The notes under the pieces were generated by a model. The model did no database searches. It was not told the origin of the DNA and saw only the letters and a program-made list of their open reading frames with translations. The position numbers were made by a program, and so were the translations under genes. This document shows, piece by piece, positions 43,803-52,707 of a stretch of 64,000 nucleotides of DNA. Source of the DNA: Halobacteriovorax sp. (GTDB taxonomy: Bacteria; Bdellovibrionota; Bacteriovoracia; Bacteriovoracales; Bacteriovoracaceae). How positions within the stretch are numbered: position 1 is the first letter of the stretch; each line of letters begins with the position of its first letter. Location of the stretch: NCBI GenBank assembly GCA_002720865.1, contig PBIO01000014.1, forward strand, positions 1,301,793 through 1,365,792, given 5' to 3'.

Positions 43803-44464
43803 AACTTTTTCTCATTACTTTATTTAGCTTAACAAATTTATACGCTTCGGACTTTAGTCTCGCAGGAGGTGGTGGCGTACATTTAGCGAAAGGTTTTACG
43901 AGTAAAACTCTAAATGAAGGAACCTCAAGACCTGCAATTAAAATAAACGAAGGTTTTGGATTACATATTTATGGAGAAAATAGGTTTTCTTCTTTATCAC
44001 TGTTTACTCACTTAAGGTATAGTGCTCATAGCTCTCGAGCTGAATATAGTTATATCGACACCGATAATCCTTTGGTTTCAGGTAGCGCTTCAAACCTAGA
44101 TTCTCAAACCTACTTTTATGAAGTTGATGGTGGATTTAAATGGTATTTTTTCAATCTGAGTAATTTTTATCTTTTTGTCTCTGGTGGAATTTCAATTGGA
44201 TTCGCCACAATTCGATACATGGAAGAAGACTATATTCTTAAGACAGGAGGAAGAGAGGGGCTTATCAAAGGTGGCTCCGATGTTGCCGGTCTGTTCGGAT
44301 ATATCGGAGAGGCTGGTTTTCAAATAAATGGTTCTGAATTTGGAACAATATTTGGCGTTCGAGCCTCCCAACAACAAACAGGTACTTTTGACACTTTAGG
44401 GGGCAAGCGCTTCAAAAGAGACGAAAGATCAGCTTACTTTACTTTTTTTAGAGTTTTTAATTAA
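43799..44464 (+). CDS. Putative outer-membrane beta-barrel protein
   Basis: 221 aa with a signal peptide (LFLITLFSLTNLYA). The rest alternates short amphipathic strands (GLHIYGENRFSSLSLFTHL, YFYEVDGGFKWYFF, FYLFVSGGISIGFATI) and ends in a strand with terminal aromatic residues (AYFTFFRVFN), as in small 8-strand barrels. ATG 43799 overlaps the DUF3015-like gene, so both are co-translated. Last gene of the repeat-flanked segment. Confidence 0.6.
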   Translation: MKLFLITLFSLTNLYASDFSLAGGGGVHLAKGFTSKTLNEGTSRPAIKINEGFGLHIYGENRFSSLSLFTHLRYSAHSSRAEYSYIDTDNPLVSGSASNLDSQTYFYEVDGGFKWYFFNLSNFYLFVSGGISIGFATIRYMEEDYILKTGGREGLIKGGSDVAGLFGYIGEAGFQINGSEFGTIFGVRASQQQTGTFDTLGGKRFKRDERSAYFTFFRVFN

Positions 44465-44514
44465 GTACCTAAGTTTGGGATAAAATTCTTCCCTATTTCT
44501 AAAAAATTAAGAAG

Positions 44515-44547
44515 GTCATGGACGATAAAATTGAAGCGAAGTCGTAG
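44515..44547 (+). repeat. 33-bp direct repeat, right copy
   Basis: Identical to 41306-41338. Its last 12 nt form the left arm of a hairpin with the following DNA, whereas the left copy has no such continuation. The DNA to the right of this copy is therefore probably the original downstream flank of the RDD gene. Confidence 0.85.
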
Positions 44548-44561
44548 TTTGGCGACTTCGC
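44536..44561 (+). terminator. Hairpin, probable displaced terminator of the RDD gene
   Basis: GCGAAGTCG (44536-44544) and CGACTTCGC (44553-44561) make a perfect 9-bp stem with an 8-nt loop. The left arm includes the last codons of the RDD repeat. No strong U-tract follows (CCTTGG), so factor-independent termination is only moderately supported. Confidence 0.45.
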
Positions 44562-44651
44562 CCTTGGCATAATTCATATCTGAAAAATCTGAAAGTCCAG
44601 ACAACCTAAATATTGGATAAAAATCCGTTCCTGTTATTATCGCCTCGAGTT

Positions 44652-44669
44652 ATTACAAGTGTGTGTAAT
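44652..44669. promoter_or_regulatory. Inverted repeat upstream of toxin-antitoxin-like pair
   Basis: ATTACA (44652-44657) and TGTAAT (44664-44669) form perfect arms around 6 nt, 70 bp upstream of the DUF4160 gene. A second small palindrome, GTACC-TTGTGT-GGTAC (44737-44752), overlaps the start codon. Type II antitoxins with a helix-turn-helix usually bind such sites for autoregulation; that role is inferred. Confidence 0.3.
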
Positions 44670-44741
44670 CAGTAGAGGTCTTATGATTTGGTTTAAAAAT
44701 TTACGAATGAAAGTTTTTCCATTTTTGATTAAAGATGTACC

Positions 44742-44954
44742 TTGTGTGGTACGATAAGTTTGGGAAAGTTAAAGAAATCAGGCTATATTTTTATAACTTG
44801 GATAGGTGATCATGACCCTTATCATGTTCATATTTTTAAGGATGGTAAAGAGATAGCTAAATACAACTTAGAAGATAATGTTGTGATTAAAGGAAAAATA
44901 AACAACAAAATTTTAAAAGCAATTGCGGAGCTTAGAAAAGAGAAGAGATTATGA
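44742..44954 (+). CDS. DUF4160 protein, candidate toxin
   Basis: 70 aa. WIGDHDPYHVHIF matches the DUF4160 core (DH-x-P-P-H-x-H-V), and the TTG start at 44742 places TIS near the N-terminus as in other members. DUF4160 genes are regularly paired with DUF2442 genes and listed as putative toxin-antitoxin modules. The next gene overlaps by 4 nt (ATGA). No clear Shine-Dalgarno. Confidence 0.65.
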   Translation: MCGTISLGKLKKSGYIFITWIGDHDPYHVHIFKDGKEIAKYNLEDNVVIKGKINNKILKAIAELRKEKRL

Positions 44955-45418
44955 AAATTCGTAGTGTGGAAAATAATAATAGGTCTAAAAGGATCATCAT
45001 CTCAACAAAGAATGGAGAATATTTTTTACCTTACGTAAAGCTACGACTAGTTCCGAGTAAAGAAAATAGAGTTTCTGATATTTATGTAGATCGAGAGTTA
45101 GATAAAAGGGCGATTACCTACGTGTTAGAAGATGGGCAAGAAGACTCAATCCACTTAGACGCTTTTTTAGAATTCGAACAGGAACCAGACCACACCAGAG
45201 ATATGATTTTACATAAGCTTACTTTGGAAGCCGTTGAAAAATATCAAAGATCAAATTTTACAAAAAGTGATATGGCAAGAATGCTAAAAACTTCAAGATC
45301 GCAGATCGATAGACTTCTCGATCCTTCCAACTACGAAAAATCCCTAGATGAAGTTATCAGACTGATTGGGGCGTTAGGATTTGAAATAAAATTCAAAACT
45401 AAAAAGAAAGTGGCTTGA
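44951..45418 (+). CDS. DUF2442-like protein with C-terminal helix-turn-helix, candidate antitoxin
   Basis: 155 aa. The N-terminal half (STKNGEYFLPYVKLRLVPS...) has the DUF2442 strand pattern; the C-terminal half (FTKSDMARMLKTSRSQIDRLL) is a helix-turn-helix, giving the two-part layout of an autoregulating antitoxin. It overlaps the DUF4160 gene by 4 nt. Its TGA stop is followed at once, in the same frame, by RHS-repeat coding sequence, so this gene may have been fused to the RHS fragment during rearrangement. Confidence 0.65.
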   Translation: MKIRSVENNNRSKRIIISTKNGEYFLPYVKLRLVPSKENRVSDIYVDRELDKRAITYVLEDGQEDSIHLDAFLEFEQEPDHTRDMILHKLTLEAVEKYQRSNFTKSDMARMLKTSRSQIDRLLDPSNYEKSLDEVIRLIGALGFEIKFKTKKKVA

Positions 45419-47656
45419 GGTAACCTGTTAAGTCAAACTGACCCAGAAGGAAATGAAACTCTTTTCACCAGAGATGCTGCCGGTAATGTTACAAAAGTTA
45501 AAAATGCTAATGGGCAGGAGACTGTTAATACTTATGATGCCTTTAACCGTTTAACTTCGGTTTTAACTCCTAAGGGAGAGCTGACTAGGTATGAATACCT
45601 ACCTACTGGGGAGCTATCTAAAATAATTGATCCTCTTAATAATACAACTCTTTTTGAATATGATGTTTTAGGGAGGTTAACTAAGAAGACGGATAGTTTA
45701 GGGAAAATTACACAGCTTTCATACGATGATAATGGAAATGTTACAGAAGAAATTGATCCAAATGGTAATACTAAGACCTTTGAGTATGACAATCTAGATC
45801 AACTCACAAAAAGAACTCTTCCAGATAATACCTACGAGTTTGCCTACGATGTTCGAGGTAATGTAACTCAAATTAAAAATGGTTTTTCTCAGATTGACTT
45901 TATCTATGAAAGGAATGAAGCAGGGGACTTAGTCGATGCGGTTCAAACTCAAGGGCTAGGAGCACATTCTGATTTACCAGTTTTTGAAGTTGAGTATGAC
46001 TATGATGTTTCAGGAAATAGAACTAGCATGCAAACGGATATTGGTAATTTTTCGTATTCCTACGATACTGGAAATAGATTAACCTCACTTACAAATCATA
46101 AATCTGAATCATTTGGATTTTCTTATGATACTGGAAACCGCCTGACTGGAGTCTCAAGACCTGGATCAGACACGGCCTTCAATTTTGATGATACCAACTT
46201 TTTAACCAGCATTATTCATCAAAAGACTTCTGGAACCAATATTAATACCTTCTCATACACGAAAGACTTAATCGGTAACAGAAAAACGGCAAGTTCATCA
46301 GCAGGCACAGCAAACTATGATTATGACGATAATAATCAACTAACTCAAGGAACCAATCCAGAATCTCTAACAGAAAATTTTACTTATGACTCAAATGGAA
46401 ACCGCCTCACCGATGACTTTGGAAGTTATAATTATGATGCGAACTCTCAAAGATTAACTGAAGACTATCGTTACCTTTATTTTTATGATGAAAATGGAAA
46501 CTTATCTTCTAAGAACTCAAAAACCGATTCAAAAGTTATCAACTATGTTCATAACTCTGAAAATCAGTTGGTTGGTATTGATTACTTTGAAGGAGCGACG
46601 CCAACAAAAGAGATTACTTATGTCTACGACGCTCTTGGAAGAAGAGTTAAAAAACAAGTTACTGACTTAGTGACTCCAGCAAATTCATTCACTAGAAAAT
46701 ATGTCTATGACGGTAATGAAATCCTAGCTGAGTTTGACATCGACAATAAACTCCTAGCGACCTATACCCACTCAACTCTTAGAACGGATGATGTCTTATC
46801 TGTCGATGTAACAACAGACGGAGTAGCAAAAGGAACAGCACAAGCCGCACAATCTTATTTCTACATAAAAGACGGCCAAGGAACAATTGTTGATATTGTT
46901 GATGGTGCTGGGTCTAAAGTGCAGCATCATATTTATTCTGCGTTTGGAGAGCTGGTTAACACAACGGATGCCAGTGGTAATGTGATTAGTGGGAATGAAG
47001 TACTTGCTCCGTTCTTTACTTACACGAATCGTGAGTATGATAAGGAGTCGGGGTTATATCATTACAGAGCGAGAAATTATGATGCAAGTATAGGTAGATT
47101 TTTGGAAGAGGATCCATTTAGAGGGGAGCTGGATAGACCGGTCACAATTAATAATAAGTATGTATACGTTTTAAATAAGCCAACAGGTTTCGTTGATCCT
47201 TCAGGGAAATTTTTAGAGGCACTTGTTGTTGGCGCGATAGTAGGAGCTATTGTAGGAGGTATTGTTGCTACTATTGAAGATCCTGGTAATTTGGATCATG
47301 CCTTTGAAGGAATACTTGAGGGGGCAATCGTAGGAGCAATATATGGGGGATTGGCATTTGCATCCCCTACAGCAACTTTCCTGTCAATTGGATTAGCTGT
47401 TTTTACGGGATTTTTAACCAGAGGGAATGTGGCAGTTAATATTAAGAATAATTTGACTCAGAGTACATCTTTAAGAGTTGGAGCTCATGGCAGTGTTAGT
47501 TTTGGAGAATATCTTTTTGGAAAAGATAGTCCTTTCTTGGGAGGGGCAAGTATTTTTCTAGGCATCGTTTTCGCATATAAGGATATACAGGATACTTCCT
47601 GCAATAGAGAGACAGCAACAAAGTTTGCACGAGATAATATATGTTCAAAAAATTAG
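45419..47656 (+). pseudogene. 5'-truncated RHS/YD-repeat protein gene with variable C-terminal tip
   Basis: The frame is open from immediately after the antitoxin TGA to 47656 (745 codons). From the first codon it reads RHS/YD repeats (NLLSQTDPEGNET, YDVLGRLTKKTD, YDDNGNVTEEIDPNGN). The first ATG is at 46028, well inside the repeats, and I see no in-frame GTG or TTG before it, so the secretion/N-terminal part is missing. The conserved RHS core end is intact: YHYRARNYDASIGRFLEEDP, NKYVYVLNKPTGFVDPSG. Beyond it a 145-residue tip is Gly/Ala-rich with zipper-like helices (VVGAIVGAIVGGIVAT) and an unrecognised end. RHS tips are often toxins. The fragment could still be expressed from 46028 (542 aa). 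Confidence 0.8.
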
Positions 47657-48033
47657 TATTGAATTCAATTTTTGCTTTGCTGTTTAATATGTTCGGCTGT
47701 GGGACTGTCCCTCGAATATTTGGAAAGAAGTACTTACAAATACCTGAAAATCTCAGGAGATACAATTTTCCTAAGTCGAGCTCGGTACATTCAGCGAATG
47801 AAATGTCTAAGGACTTCCGCAGACTTTATTTTTATAAAGTCACATTGAGTGAAAAATTCATGTATAATCAGTATACATTTGGTGAAGGGACAAAAATAAT
47901 ATTTTTTAAAAATGGAAAGCCTTATAAGTTAAAAATAAATGTTCCTCACATCATTCAAGGGAAAAAAATTGAAAAAGGAACCTATTGTTTTATAAAAAAC
48001 AAAATAGAATTGGAGAGTTCATGTCAGTTGTAA
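47641..48033 (+). CDS. Small lipoprotein-like protein after RHS tip
   Basis: 130 aa. A signal peptide (KKLVLNSIFALLFNMFGC) ends in a lipobox-like FGC. ATG 47641 overlaps the RHS end by 16 nt. Basic, Tyr/Phe-rich mature part with strands such as GTKIIFFKNGKPYKLKI. Location directly behind an RHS tip is where an immunity gene would lie, but no family is recognised. Confidence 0.5.
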   Translation: MFKKLVLNSIFALLFNMFGCGTVPRIFGKKYLQIPENLRRYNFPKSSSVHSANEMSKDFRRLYFYKVTLSEKFMYNQYTFGEGTKIIFFKNGKPYKLKINVPHIIQGKKIEKGTYCFIKNKIELESSCQL

Positions 48034-48434
48034 AGATGACGTTTATTATATTCGCCTTAGTGATTACATCATGTAGTACCGTAAAGTATTCGACCTATAT
48101 ACCTAAAGAGAGAAAAACAGAAGATGGTTTTGGGAAAATATTTATTGCGAAAAAAACTTTTCAAAAAGTGACCAGCCATACGAAGATTTATGTAAATGAA
48201 GTAAACGAAAAGAAGAGAATTGGAAAAGTTTCTAAGTTTGATCCGTTGGTGATAGAGCTTCCTCCAGGGGAATATGTTATTTTTGCAAAAGAAAGTAAAG
48301 CTAATAGTATTAAAGTTAATATTAGAAAAGGAGAAGAGGTATTTTTGGAGCTTGTTTATGTAGATGGGGTATACTTCCCAGATCCTAGTTTGAAGTTAGT
48401 AGAAAGGAGTGACTTAATTTCAAGCTTTGAATGA
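48021..48434 (+). CDS. Small lipoprotein
   Basis: 137 aa from ATG 48021, which has GGAG at good spacing; overlaps the preceding gene by 13 nt. Signal peptide with lipobox VITSCST. The mature part (DGFGKIFIAKKT, KTKIYVNE-type strands, ELPPGEYVIFAKE) has the beta-sandwich pattern of small DUF2846-like lipoproteins. It may be a second immunity or envelope protein of the RHS segment. Confidence 0.6.
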   Translation: MSVVKMTFIIFALVITSCSTVKYSTYIPKERKTEDGFGKIFIAKKTFQKVTSHTKIYVNEVNEKKRIGKVSKFDPLVIELPPGEYVIFAKESKANSIKVNIRKGEEVFLELVYVDGVYFPDPSLKLVERSDLISSFE

Positions 48435-48515
48435 GTTTACCTATTGGAAAAAAGACCAAAGAATCTAATTTTTTTGACTAACCCAAAACACCAAGGCCCG
48501 CTCATTTTCCCTGCG

Positions 48516-48569
48516 TTAAGGCCTGCCAAAATACCTCTTCGTGTACTCAATATTCTTATGCCCCTGTCC
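48516..48569 (-). pseudogene. Tyrosine recombinase C-terminal remnant
   Basis: Seventeen codons before a stop read GQGHKNIEYTKRYFGRP, matching the end of tyrosine recombinases (GH-x-N-I-x-x-T-x-x-Y, where the Tyr is the nucleophile). The frame is broken one codon upstream by a stop, and no other part of the domain is recognisable. It is too short for certainty but sits in a clearly rearranged region. Confidence 0.4.
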
Positions 48570-48673
48570 CTACCGAAAACTCCATAGTATTTGAAATTAC
48601 GGGAATAAAAAACAATTTACTCAATCATTTTGAATTGTGGTCGGTGAGTAAATATATTTAAAAAAATAAGAAA

Positions 48674-48730
48674 ATGGCAAAAACAAATGGATGGGGAGCG
48701 CCTAGGGTTCAAGGGGAGGTTTCTTTCTAA
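48674..48730 (+). pseudogene. Integrase-core transposase fragment
   Basis: MAKTNGWGAPRVQGEVSF followed by a stop resembles the segment MA-x-x-N-x-x-WGAPRI-x-GEL just before the catalytic core of IS3/IS481-type transposases. Nothing else of the element is visible, so it is a scrap left by deletion. Confidence 0.4.
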
Positions 48731-48761
48731 GAAGCTCTAGTTGGTCTTTATCAAACATTTA

Positions 48762-49139
48762 CTAGAGATGGATCCGATAAGCTAAATAAGCTTGAGATAG
48801 CGCAATAATGGTGAAGCCAAAGCCGATACTCCACTGAAGGGTTTTGAATTTATAATCCATTTTCTTTTCTAAGGCTTCGAATCTTGCATCAATTGAAGCT
48901 TCTAATTCTATAAATCTTTGTTCTACAAGATTAAATCTTTCAATTGTATATTGTTTAAAATCTAATAGCTCTTCTGAAGTAGCGAAATTCTTTTCCATTT
49001 TTGTGATTTTAGAATATTGATCTTTAATTAGAAATGGCAATGCGTTTTGCTGATTCAAGTTTCCACCTCGCTCGATTTCCTCTAAGGCCTCTTTCGTAAG
49101 CCTGTCTAAAAAGCCATGTAAAATATTTGATTCAATCAT
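48762..49139 (-). CDS. Coiled-coil protein with C-terminal membrane helix
   Basis: 125 aa. A helical N-terminus is followed by a coiled coil (about residues 50-100, heptads in RFIELEASIDARFEALEKKM) and a membrane segment at the end (SIGFGFTIIALSQAYLAY). The layout is that of DUF1640/CCDC90-like proteins. AAGGAGAC precedes the ATG. Function unknown. Confidence 0.65.
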   Translation of the reverse strand: MIESNILHGFLDRLTKEALEEIERGGNLNQQNALPFLIKDQYSKITKMEKNFATSEELLDFKQYTIERFNLVEQRFIELEASIDARFEALEKKMDYKFKTLQWSIGFGFTIIALSQAYLAYRIHL

Positions 49140-49237
49140 TAAGTCTCCTTGAAAAAGTTAAGGAGTTCATAACAAATGTCTATTGCATTATTTTACAGAA
49201 AAATTAATTTTAGAGTGAAGTTTTTCACTTCTGAAAA

Positions 49238-50326
49238 CTAATCAACAATAAGGGCTTGCATAAAGTCGGACTCTGAGGCGACAGCGCCAAGGGCCGTTTC
49301 TTTTGTGATGCGGCCATTTTGGTAGAGTTCCATAATGCATTGATCGAAGGATTGGGAGCCATTGCCACCTTTGCCGCGACCTTCTCGAATGATTTGCTGG
49401 ATTCGGTTAATGCTCTCTTCGCCTTTGATACATTCTTTGATACCGGGACTGGTGACCATGATTTCTTGGGCCACTTCGACGCCGGTATTATCAGCGTTTT
49501 TAAGCATACGCTGGCTTATGGTAGCGTAGAGATTTTCTGCTAAACGTTTTCTCACTTCCTCCTGTTCCTCCGGTGGGAACATGGAGATAAGACGGCCCAC
49601 TGAAGTGATGGCGTCAGTGGTGTGAACGGTGGAGAAAACTATATGGCCAGTTTCTGCGGCCTTCAAAGCAATTTGAACTGTTTCCGGGTCTCGCATCTCA
49701 CCGATAAGGATAACATCGGGATCTTGTCTTAGGGCCCCTCTTAGGGCGCTGGCAAAATCTTTGGTGTCTTTACCAATTTCTCTTTGGCTAAGACGAGCGG
49801 TTTTTTGCGGATGAAGATATTCCACTGGATCTTCAATGGTCACAATATGGCAGGGACGATTTTCATTTATATAATCAATCATGGCGGCCAGGGTAGTGGA
49901 CTTACCAGAACCAGTGGCCCCAGTGACAAGGACGAGGCCTCGCTGCTGACTTGCTATATTTTTTAAAACTTTTGGAAGGTTTAAGGATTCAAGGGTTGGA
50001 ATATTTTCTTTTACGATACGAAGGATCAATCCAATCTTTCTATTGAATCTAAAAAAGTTATAACGGATTCGGCATAGACCAGGAATGGCAAAGCCTCCAT
50101 CGTGTTCAGTTAAGGTTCCAAGTTTGTCGATAAGATCTTTTCGGTGAAGGATGATCTTAGAAACTTCTTTCATATCTTCAGCGCTTAAGACATTTGTTTT
50201 AACTGGGACGAGATCGCCGCGAATTCGAAGACAGGGAACTTCCCCAGAGCGAATATGAATATCACTGGCCCCATGTTGAACAGCCAATTGGATTAAGTTG
50301 ATTAAATGATTTTTTGAAAAGGGCAT
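49238..50326 (-). CDS. pilT: Type IV pilus retraction ATPase PilT
   Basis: 362 aa. Walker A GATGSGKST, Asp box (TIEDPVEYLH), Walker B VILIGEMRDPET and His box GHIVFSTVHT identify the PilT/PilU branch of secretion ATPases; length fits PilT (about 345). It depolymerises pilins to retract the pilus, needed for twitching and, in Bdellovibrio-type predators, implicated in prey entry. AAGG precedes the ATG. No other pil gene is next to it. Confidence 0.93.
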   Translation of the reverse strand: MPFSKNHLINLIQLAVQHGASDIHIRSGEVPCLRIRGDLVPVKTNVLSAEDMKEVSKIILHRKDLIDKLGTLTEHDGGFAIPGLCRIRYNFFRFNRKIGLILRIVKENIPTLESLNLPKVLKNIASQQRGLVLVTGATGSGKSTTLAAMIDYINENRPCHIVTIEDPVEYLHPQKTARLSQREIGKDTKDFASALRGALRQDPDVILIGEMRDPETVQIALKAAETGHIVFSTVHTTDAITSVGRLISMFPPEEQEEVRKRLAENLYATISQRMLKNADNTGVEVAQEIMVTSPGIKECIKGEESINRIQQIIREGRGKGGNGSQSFDQCIMELYQNGRITKETALGAVASESDFMQALIVD

Positions 50327-50346
50327 CCTTGTCCTCGTTTTATAAT

Positions 50347-51675
50347 TTATTTAATTTTAGCACTTTTTAAGGCCATGAAGGCATTCTTTATACGGTGTTG
50401 ACGCACCCAGCGTTCAGTTAAGCAGCTATAACCACCTTGGCCCCAACCTTCTCCCCAGCTATTGGCCGCTAAAAAGCAGAGCTTTCCTTCCCCGCGTTTT
50501 TGTAGCTCTGATGGAAGTTTAATATACCCTATGAGGAGGATGGCATGTCCTCCCGCATGTTCGTTCATAAGTCCACCGGATTTTGAGTTTAGGTAAGTGA
50601 CCAGTCCATTATTTTTATAAAAATTTGGAGTGAGCTTAAAACCGGCCACGACAGGTTGATTACTTTTTAGTGAGCCAACAATTTCATCGAGGGTCTCAAT
50701 TCTTTGATAATCTTTAACTTGAACAGAGCCTTGCCGGCATCCCATCCCAAGGGGGATATGAGTTTGATTGCTTGGGCGATCAAATTTTGAATAAGGACAA
50801 GCCTTTTCTAGGGGAATATCTGGGTAAGTATTTCTCGAGGAATTTTTAAAAGGCTTAGAAACCCAAGAGCCTCGATTAGAGCAAGGTGAAGTTTGGCAAT
50901 CTGGTTTGGCCGACCAGTAAAGGTATTGCTCGGATAAATCTTTTTGATTTCCATGGGCGGAAAGTAGAGTTTCAACGGCCCTGACTCCAGCAAAGGCAGC
51001 GCAGGTGGGACGCTTCCCTTGGTTTTTAATGCTTATATCAAAGGCCCCAGGAATTACATGAAATTTTGATTTAATAGGTGTGACCAAGGGCTTTTTTAAT
51101 TTAGAAGGACCCACGGGAACTCCGGCCGATTCAAAATTGAAGGTGGCCTTTTTAAAGTCGTTTAGCTGACTTAAAAATTCTTTTTGCTTTTTCTTCCAAT
51201 GCTTTAAGGTTTGATCTCTTTTTGACTGCCAATCTGAAAGGGTGCTTTGATTCTTTCTTTTTAAAGCATCCAGGTTTTTAAGGTGCTGCTCTTTTAAGGA
51301 GAGCTTTTTCTCTGGCACTCGACTAGGCTTTTGAGTTTTATGCTTTAAGCGCTCGCGGTTCTTTTTTAGCATATCTTGAATGGCCTGTTGGCCCTTAGAT
51401 AATTTTTTAGGAGTAGGCTTTGGAGTTGGGTCAGGCTTAATAACAGGAGCCGGTGTTGGTTTAGGAATTGGGGTTGGCTTCACTACAACTTTTGGAGTTG
51501 GGGCAGGCTTTGGTTCAAACTTAGGAGACATCTTGGCGGGCCAACCTAGGTTTTGCCAAATGCTTCCCACCACTATATTTCCGTGGTCAGATAATGGGGC
51601 TACTCTAACATCGTCAGAGTAAAAGGTTCTCGCCTGGAGGGCCGAGCAAAGTAGTAGGGGGAGGAGCCATTTCAT
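50347..51675 (-). CDS. Secreted papain-family (C1) cysteine protease with Pro-rich linker
   Basis: 442 aa. Signal peptide (about 1-15), then a Pro/Lys/Thr-rich stretch (about residues 55-92, PTPxPKPTP-type repeats), a Lys/Leu-rich coiled region, and a C1 catalytic domain: NQGKRPTCAAFAG (nucleophile Cys), GGHAILLIGY (His), and AANSWGEGWGQGG (Asn). The Pro-rich part may span the wall or bind it. It ends 20 nt before pilT and probably shares its transcript. No Shine-Dalgarno is visible. Confidence 0.9.
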   Translation of the reverse strand: MKWLLPLLLCSALQARTFYSDDVRVAPLSDHGNIVVGSIWQNLGWPAKMSPKFEPKPAPTPKVVVKPTPIPKPTPAPVIKPDPTPKPTPKKLSKGQQAIQDMLKKNRERLKHKTQKPSRVPEKKLSLKEQHLKNLDALKRKNQSTLSDWQSKRDQTLKHWKKKQKEFLSQLNDFKKATFNFESAGVPVGPSKLKKPLVTPIKSKFHVIPGAFDISIKNQGKRPTCAAFAGVRAVETLLSAHGNQKDLSEQYLYWSAKPDCQTSPCSNRGSWVSKPFKNSSRNTYPDIPLEKACPYSKFDRPSNQTHIPLGMGCRQGSVQVKDYQRIETLDEIVGSLKSNQPVVAGFKLTPNFYKNNGLVTYLNSKSGGLMNEHAGGHAILLIGYIKLPSELQKRGEGKLCFLAANSWGEGWGQGGYSCLTERWVRQHRIKNAFMALKSAKIK

Positions 51676-51729
51676 AGGAGTATTCTATCCAATTGCCACC
51701 CAATTTGAGAACTTGTAGTCTAGTAGTAG

Positions 51730-52707
51730 ATGAAAAATAAAGTGCTTATAATCAGACTTTCTAGCTTTGGGGACATTGTTCAGTGCATGAGTGTTCTTGA
51801 CTCTCTTACTGGGGAATCTTTTGATGCAGAGGTTCATTGGCTGGTTAGATCTGATCTTTTGGATGTGCCAGGCCTTTCAAAGAAAGTAAGCAAGGTTTGG
51901 GCCTTTGATAGGAAGGACGGGCTTTTAGGATTAATTAAGCTTGGTCTAAGGCTTCGTGGGCAAGGATTTACCCATATTTATGATGCTCATTCATCTATGC
52001 GCTCTCGAATTCTTTGTTCGCTTTTAAGACCATTATGCTTAGGACCAAAACTTGCTCGCAGAAGTAAGGAGCGCTTTAAGAGGTTCTTACTTTTTAGTCT
52101 CGGAATAAATAAATTTCCAAAACCATTTAAGGGAATGCTTAGTTATCACCGTCCCATTGAAAAATGGGGAATAGGACCTAGGGAGAGCTTTTCAGATAGC
52201 TGGAGTTTTTCTGGAGGCAAAGAGTTTGAAGGAATTGCACTAGCTCCTTCAGCTGCTTGGGAGATGAAGCGCTGGCCATTAGAGCACTGGAAAAATTTAA
52301 TTAGAGAACTTCCTGAACAAAAATTTGTGGTTCTCGGAGGTCCTGGGGATAGTTTTTGCAAGGAGCTTGAAGAAGTGGATTCAAGTCGAGTGAAAAATCT
52401 GGCCGGAAAATTAAGCTTGGCCGAGTCCTGTGAGCTTGTTTCTAAAGCGCCGCTGTTAGTGTCGGCCGATACAGGTCTTATTCATGTGGCAGATTTATTG
52501 GGAAAAAAGGGAATCTCTTTAATGGGACCCACGGCCTTTGGCTTTGCTACTAATAAAAATATAAAAACTCTTGAATTAGACCTTGAATGCAGACCTTGTA
52601 CAAAGGATGGCAGGGGAAATTGCTCGCAAGAGGTTTATCAAAAATGCATGGTAGAGTTAACCCCAGAGTTTGTAGCAAGGGCCGTTAGGGAGCAATTGGA
52701 AATTTAG
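51730..52707 (+). CDS. Glycosyltransferase family 9 (heptosyltransferase-like)
   Basis: 325 aa. LIIRLSSFGDIVQCMSVLD at the N-terminus, LAPSAAWEMKRWP, and the sugar-nucleotide region SADTGLIHVADLLGKKGISLMGPT are typical of GT9 enzymes that add heptose to the LPS inner core from ADP-heptose. The next gene starts at the base after its stop. Confidence 0.88.
   Translation: MKNKVLIIRLSSFGDIVQCMSVLDSLTGESFDAEVHWLVRSDLLDVPGLSKKVSKVWAFDRKDGLLGLIKLGLRLRGQGFTHIYDAHSSMRSRILCSLLRPLCLGPKLARRSKERFKRFLLFSLGINKFPKPFKGMLSYHRPIEKWGIGPRESFSDSWSFSGGKEFEGIALAPSAAWEMKRWPLEHWKNLIRELPEQKFVVLGGPGDSFCKELEEVDSSRVKNLAGKLSLAESCELVSKAPLLVSADTGLIHVADLLGKKGISLMGPTAFGFATNKNIKTLELDLECRPCTKDGRGNCSQEVYQKCMVELTPEFVARAVREQLEI

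Larger units (their letters stand above)
48435..48761. other. Gap with decayed mobile-element scraps
   Basis: 327 nt without an intact gene. Two short stretches resemble mobile-element proteins: an integrase end on the minus strand (48516-48569) and a transposase fragment on the plus strand (48674-48730), annotated separately. Between them is AT-rich DNA with no clear feature. Confidence 0.6.

Noticed and set aside
44707-44757. Short frame MKVFPFLIKDVPCVVR before the DUF4160 gene
   Set aside because: Out of frame with DUF4160 and only 16 codons; the DUF4160 N-terminus is already accounted for by TTG 44742.
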